Shown here: positions 4,941-6,526 of the stretch, in pieces
Layout: every line of letters begins with the position of its first letter
Position numbering within the stretch: the stretch's first letter is position 1
Source: Clostridiaceae bacterium
GTDB taxonomy: Bacteria > Bacillota > Clostridia > Saccharofermentanales > Fastidiosipilaceae
NCBI GenBank assembly: GCA_012514965.1
Contig: JAAYZH010000178.1
Span: forward strand, 1-6,526
Reading direction: 5' to 3'
DNA: 6,526 bases
The notes under the pieces: generated by a model
Database searches by the model: none
What the model was told of the DNA's origin: nothing
The model's input: the letters and a program-made list of their open reading frames with translations, nothing else
Program-made: the position numbers and the translations under genes

Positions 4941-6403
4941 AAAAGCGAATTCGCCTCCGCCTCCTGCTCTACTTCTCGATCAGCATGCTTGTCTTCGCCC
5001 TGTTTATCGGCGTGATCTTTACCTCTCTCTTTTCGAGGCATAATCTTGACGTCCACAAAGCCAGTCTGGAAGACCAGGCCGAACGGATTGCTTTTGCCCT
5101 GGTCACACTGCCAGCCGGACTCGAAGGTGTAGCGGGCGGCCATGGCAACATGCAGATGGGACGCGGATTTGCCTACTATCTGCAATTTCTCAACATCCTG
5201 GCCCCGGATGACTACTGGATCATCTCCCCTGATCTCGAACAAGTTACTCTGGGTCTAAACCTGGACGAGGTCAGTTATAAGCCTTTGCCGGAAGGCGCGG
5301 TTGAACTGGCCAAGGCTGCGCTGGCAGGCCAAAACAGCTTTAGCGAAAGTCTCGGGTCTTTATTTGGCAAACCCAGCATTACTGTGGCAACACCGCTCCG
5401 GACTCTTGACGGCAAAATACTCGGGGCTGTGATCCTGAACGAGCAAATCAGCGACGTGCAGGGGGCGACCACGAACGGCTTGTTGATTCTCCTCTTCAGC
5501 ATCGGCGTGGCGATTGTTCTTTCGGCTGCCGTGGCGAATCTTCTGGCCGGTCGCTTCACAAATCCGCTGCGCAAGATGAAGCTGGCAGCCCAGCGCATCA
5601 GCGCGGGCGATTATTTGGCCAAAACCGAAGTCTCACAAGCAGACGAGATCGGCGAACTTGCTCTCGCCTTGGATGATATGGCCGAGCAACTGCATCTGGC
5701 CTCACAAGCGAGTGCCAGACTTGAGCAGCAGCGCCGCGACTTTATCGCGAACATTTCGCACGAACTTCGTACGCCTGTGACTGTGATTCGCGGCTCTCTG
5801 GAGGCAATTTCGGACGGCGTTGTGAGTGAACCCGCCCGAGTGGCTGAATATCACGAGCAAATGCTGGTCGAAAGCGTATACCTGGAGCGCATGGTCAACG
5901 ACCTGTTAGACTTGGCACGCCTGCAGAATCCGGACTTCGCGATCGAGATGCAGAAGGTGGACTTGCGAGAGATCACCGCGGACGCCGTCCGCAGCGGTGA
6001 ACGACTGGCCCGACCCAAAGGAGTTACGCTGCGACTTGACGTGAGCGGTCAGGATTTCGCGATCCAAGGCGATTACAGCCGGCTCCGGCAGATGCTCTTG
6101 ATTATTCTCGACAACGCAGTGAAGTTCTCGCCCTCTTCTGCCGAAGTTTCGATCCGTCTCGAGCGTCTGGCGGACCAAATCCGCTTGTCTGTTCGAGATC
6201 AGGGCAGCGGTATCTCAGCAGAAGAAATGCCCTATCTCTTCGAACGCTTCCACAAGCAGCGTTCCGAAGCGAATAAGACCGGAACCGGGCTGGGCCTCTC
6301 AATCGCGAAGCAGATCGCGGACCGTCACGGGATCACAATTGAAGTTGCGAGTGAACCGGGTCAGGGCAGCGAATTAGTGTTTTCGCTGCCGATCGCCAGC
6401 TGA
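4937..6403 (+). CDS. Membrane sensor histidine kinase (HAMP-HisKA-HATPase)
   Basis: The 488-residue inner-membrane kinase is the partner of the preceding regulator, with which it shares a 4-base ATGA overlap and its own GAGGT upstream. TM1 spans about 10-32 after a basic start (MKKRIRLR). An extracytoplasmic sensor domain fills about 33-179. Its second half, with YWIISPD, a GKPSITVATPLR strand pair and GKILGAVILN, looks like a PAS/Cache-type fold. TM2 spans about 180-204 and is followed by a HAMP domain (about 204-256, with NPLRKM and ISAGDY). The HisKA domain carries His275 in ISHELRTP. The ATPase domain (about 374-486) has the N-box LDNAVKFSP (391-399), G1 DQGSGI (421-426), the F-box LFERFHK (434-440) and G2 GTGLGLSI (449-456). 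All catalytic motifs are intact. The ligand is unknown, but the domain location implies an extracellular or envelope signal. Confidence 0.96.
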   Translation: MKKRIRLRLLLYFSISMLVFALFIGVIFTSLFSRHNLDVHKASLEDQAERIAFALVTLPAGLEGVAGGHGNMQMGRGFAYYLQFLNILAPDDYWIISPDLEQVTLGLNLDEVSYKPLPEGAVELAKAALAGQNSFSESLGSLFGKPSITVATPLRTLDGKILGAVILNEQISDVQGATTNGLLILLFSIGVAIVLSAAVANLLAGRFTNPLRKMKLAAQRISAGDYLAKTEVSQADEIGELALALDDMAEQLHLASQASARLEQQRRDFIANISHELRTPVTVIRGSLEAISDGVVSEPARVAEYHEQMLVESVYLERMVNDLLDLARLQNPDFAIEMQKVDLREITADAVRSGERLARPKGVTLRLDVSGQDFAIQGDYSRLRQMLLIILDNAVKFSPSSAEVSIRLERLADQIRLSVRDQGSGISAEEMPYLFERFHKQRSEANKTGTGLGLSIAKQIADRHGITIEVASEPGQGSELVFSLPIAS

Positions 6404-6463
6404 GATGCACGCGTAGAACCGAAGGCAGGCGAACGCTCTATTCCTCCGCCATGACTGTCGTTC

Positions 6464-6526
6464 TTACCTGTCCAGTCTATGCTCCAGCAAGTCACATTCT
6501 GTAAGCTGCCCGCCTTCGATTCGCAG
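6464..6526 (-). CDS. Possible C-terminal end of a convergent gene (partial)
   Basis: On the minus strand an open frame enters from the right edge and ends with TAA at 6466-6464, giving 20 residues: LRIEGGQLTECDLLEHRLDR. The string looks protein-like, and the GQLTECDL part recalls the tail of membrane HDIG phosphohydrolases, which often end with a GQLDECDLT-type motif. Twenty codons are far too few to assign a family. The 60 bases between this stop and the kinase stop show no terminator. Confidence 0.3.
   Translation of the reverse strand: MRIEGGQLTECDLLEHRLDR

Overview
The window reads as an accessory-looking stretch of a bacterial chromosome with moderate-to-high GC. Strong AGGAGG-type ribosome binding sites, an aldo/keto reductase carrying two ferredoxin-type cluster motifs, and a small exported protein of the DUF2680/YckD type known mainly from Firmicutes suggest an anaerobic, Clostridia-like organism. 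This assignment is an inference from gene families; no rRNA or marker gene is present.

Layout. Bases 1-455 hold a tandem array of exact 71-bp period: six full units and one truncated unit. Every full unit is a nested inverted repeat. The array is cut by the left window edge and stops about 55 bp past the 3' end of a minus-strand gene for an Eis-like GNAT N-acetyltransferase (510-1808). A divergent intergenic region (1809-1976) separates that gene from a plus-strand aldo/keto reductase with two C-terminal Cys motifs for [4Fe-4S] clusters (1977-3089). A convergent region of about 445 bp (3090-3534) has no credible gene. It carries several stem-loops, including at least one good intrinsic terminator, and a G-rich tract. 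Next comes a minus-strand gene for a small secreted DUF2680-like protein (3535-4014). It is divergent from a two-gene operon encoding an OmpR-type response regulator (4254-4940) and its membrane sensor histidine kinase (4937-6403, ATGA overlap). The last 63 bases may hold the C-terminal end of a convergent minus-strand gene.

How the parts may work together. The clearest functional unit is the kinase, the regulator and the divergently transcribed exported protein. The shared 239-bp intergenic region contains a perfect spaced inverted repeat that overlaps the inferred -35 box of the exported-protein promoter. The operon promoter has a consensus -10 but no -35, and a 12-bp perfect palindrome lies just downstream. 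This fits a regulator that controls both its own operon and a secreted effector or accessory protein, possibly an envelope-stress or ligand-sensing module; that role is inference. The acetyltransferase and reductase look like independent metabolic or detoxification genes. The most unusual sequence element is the 71-bp palindromic tandem array.
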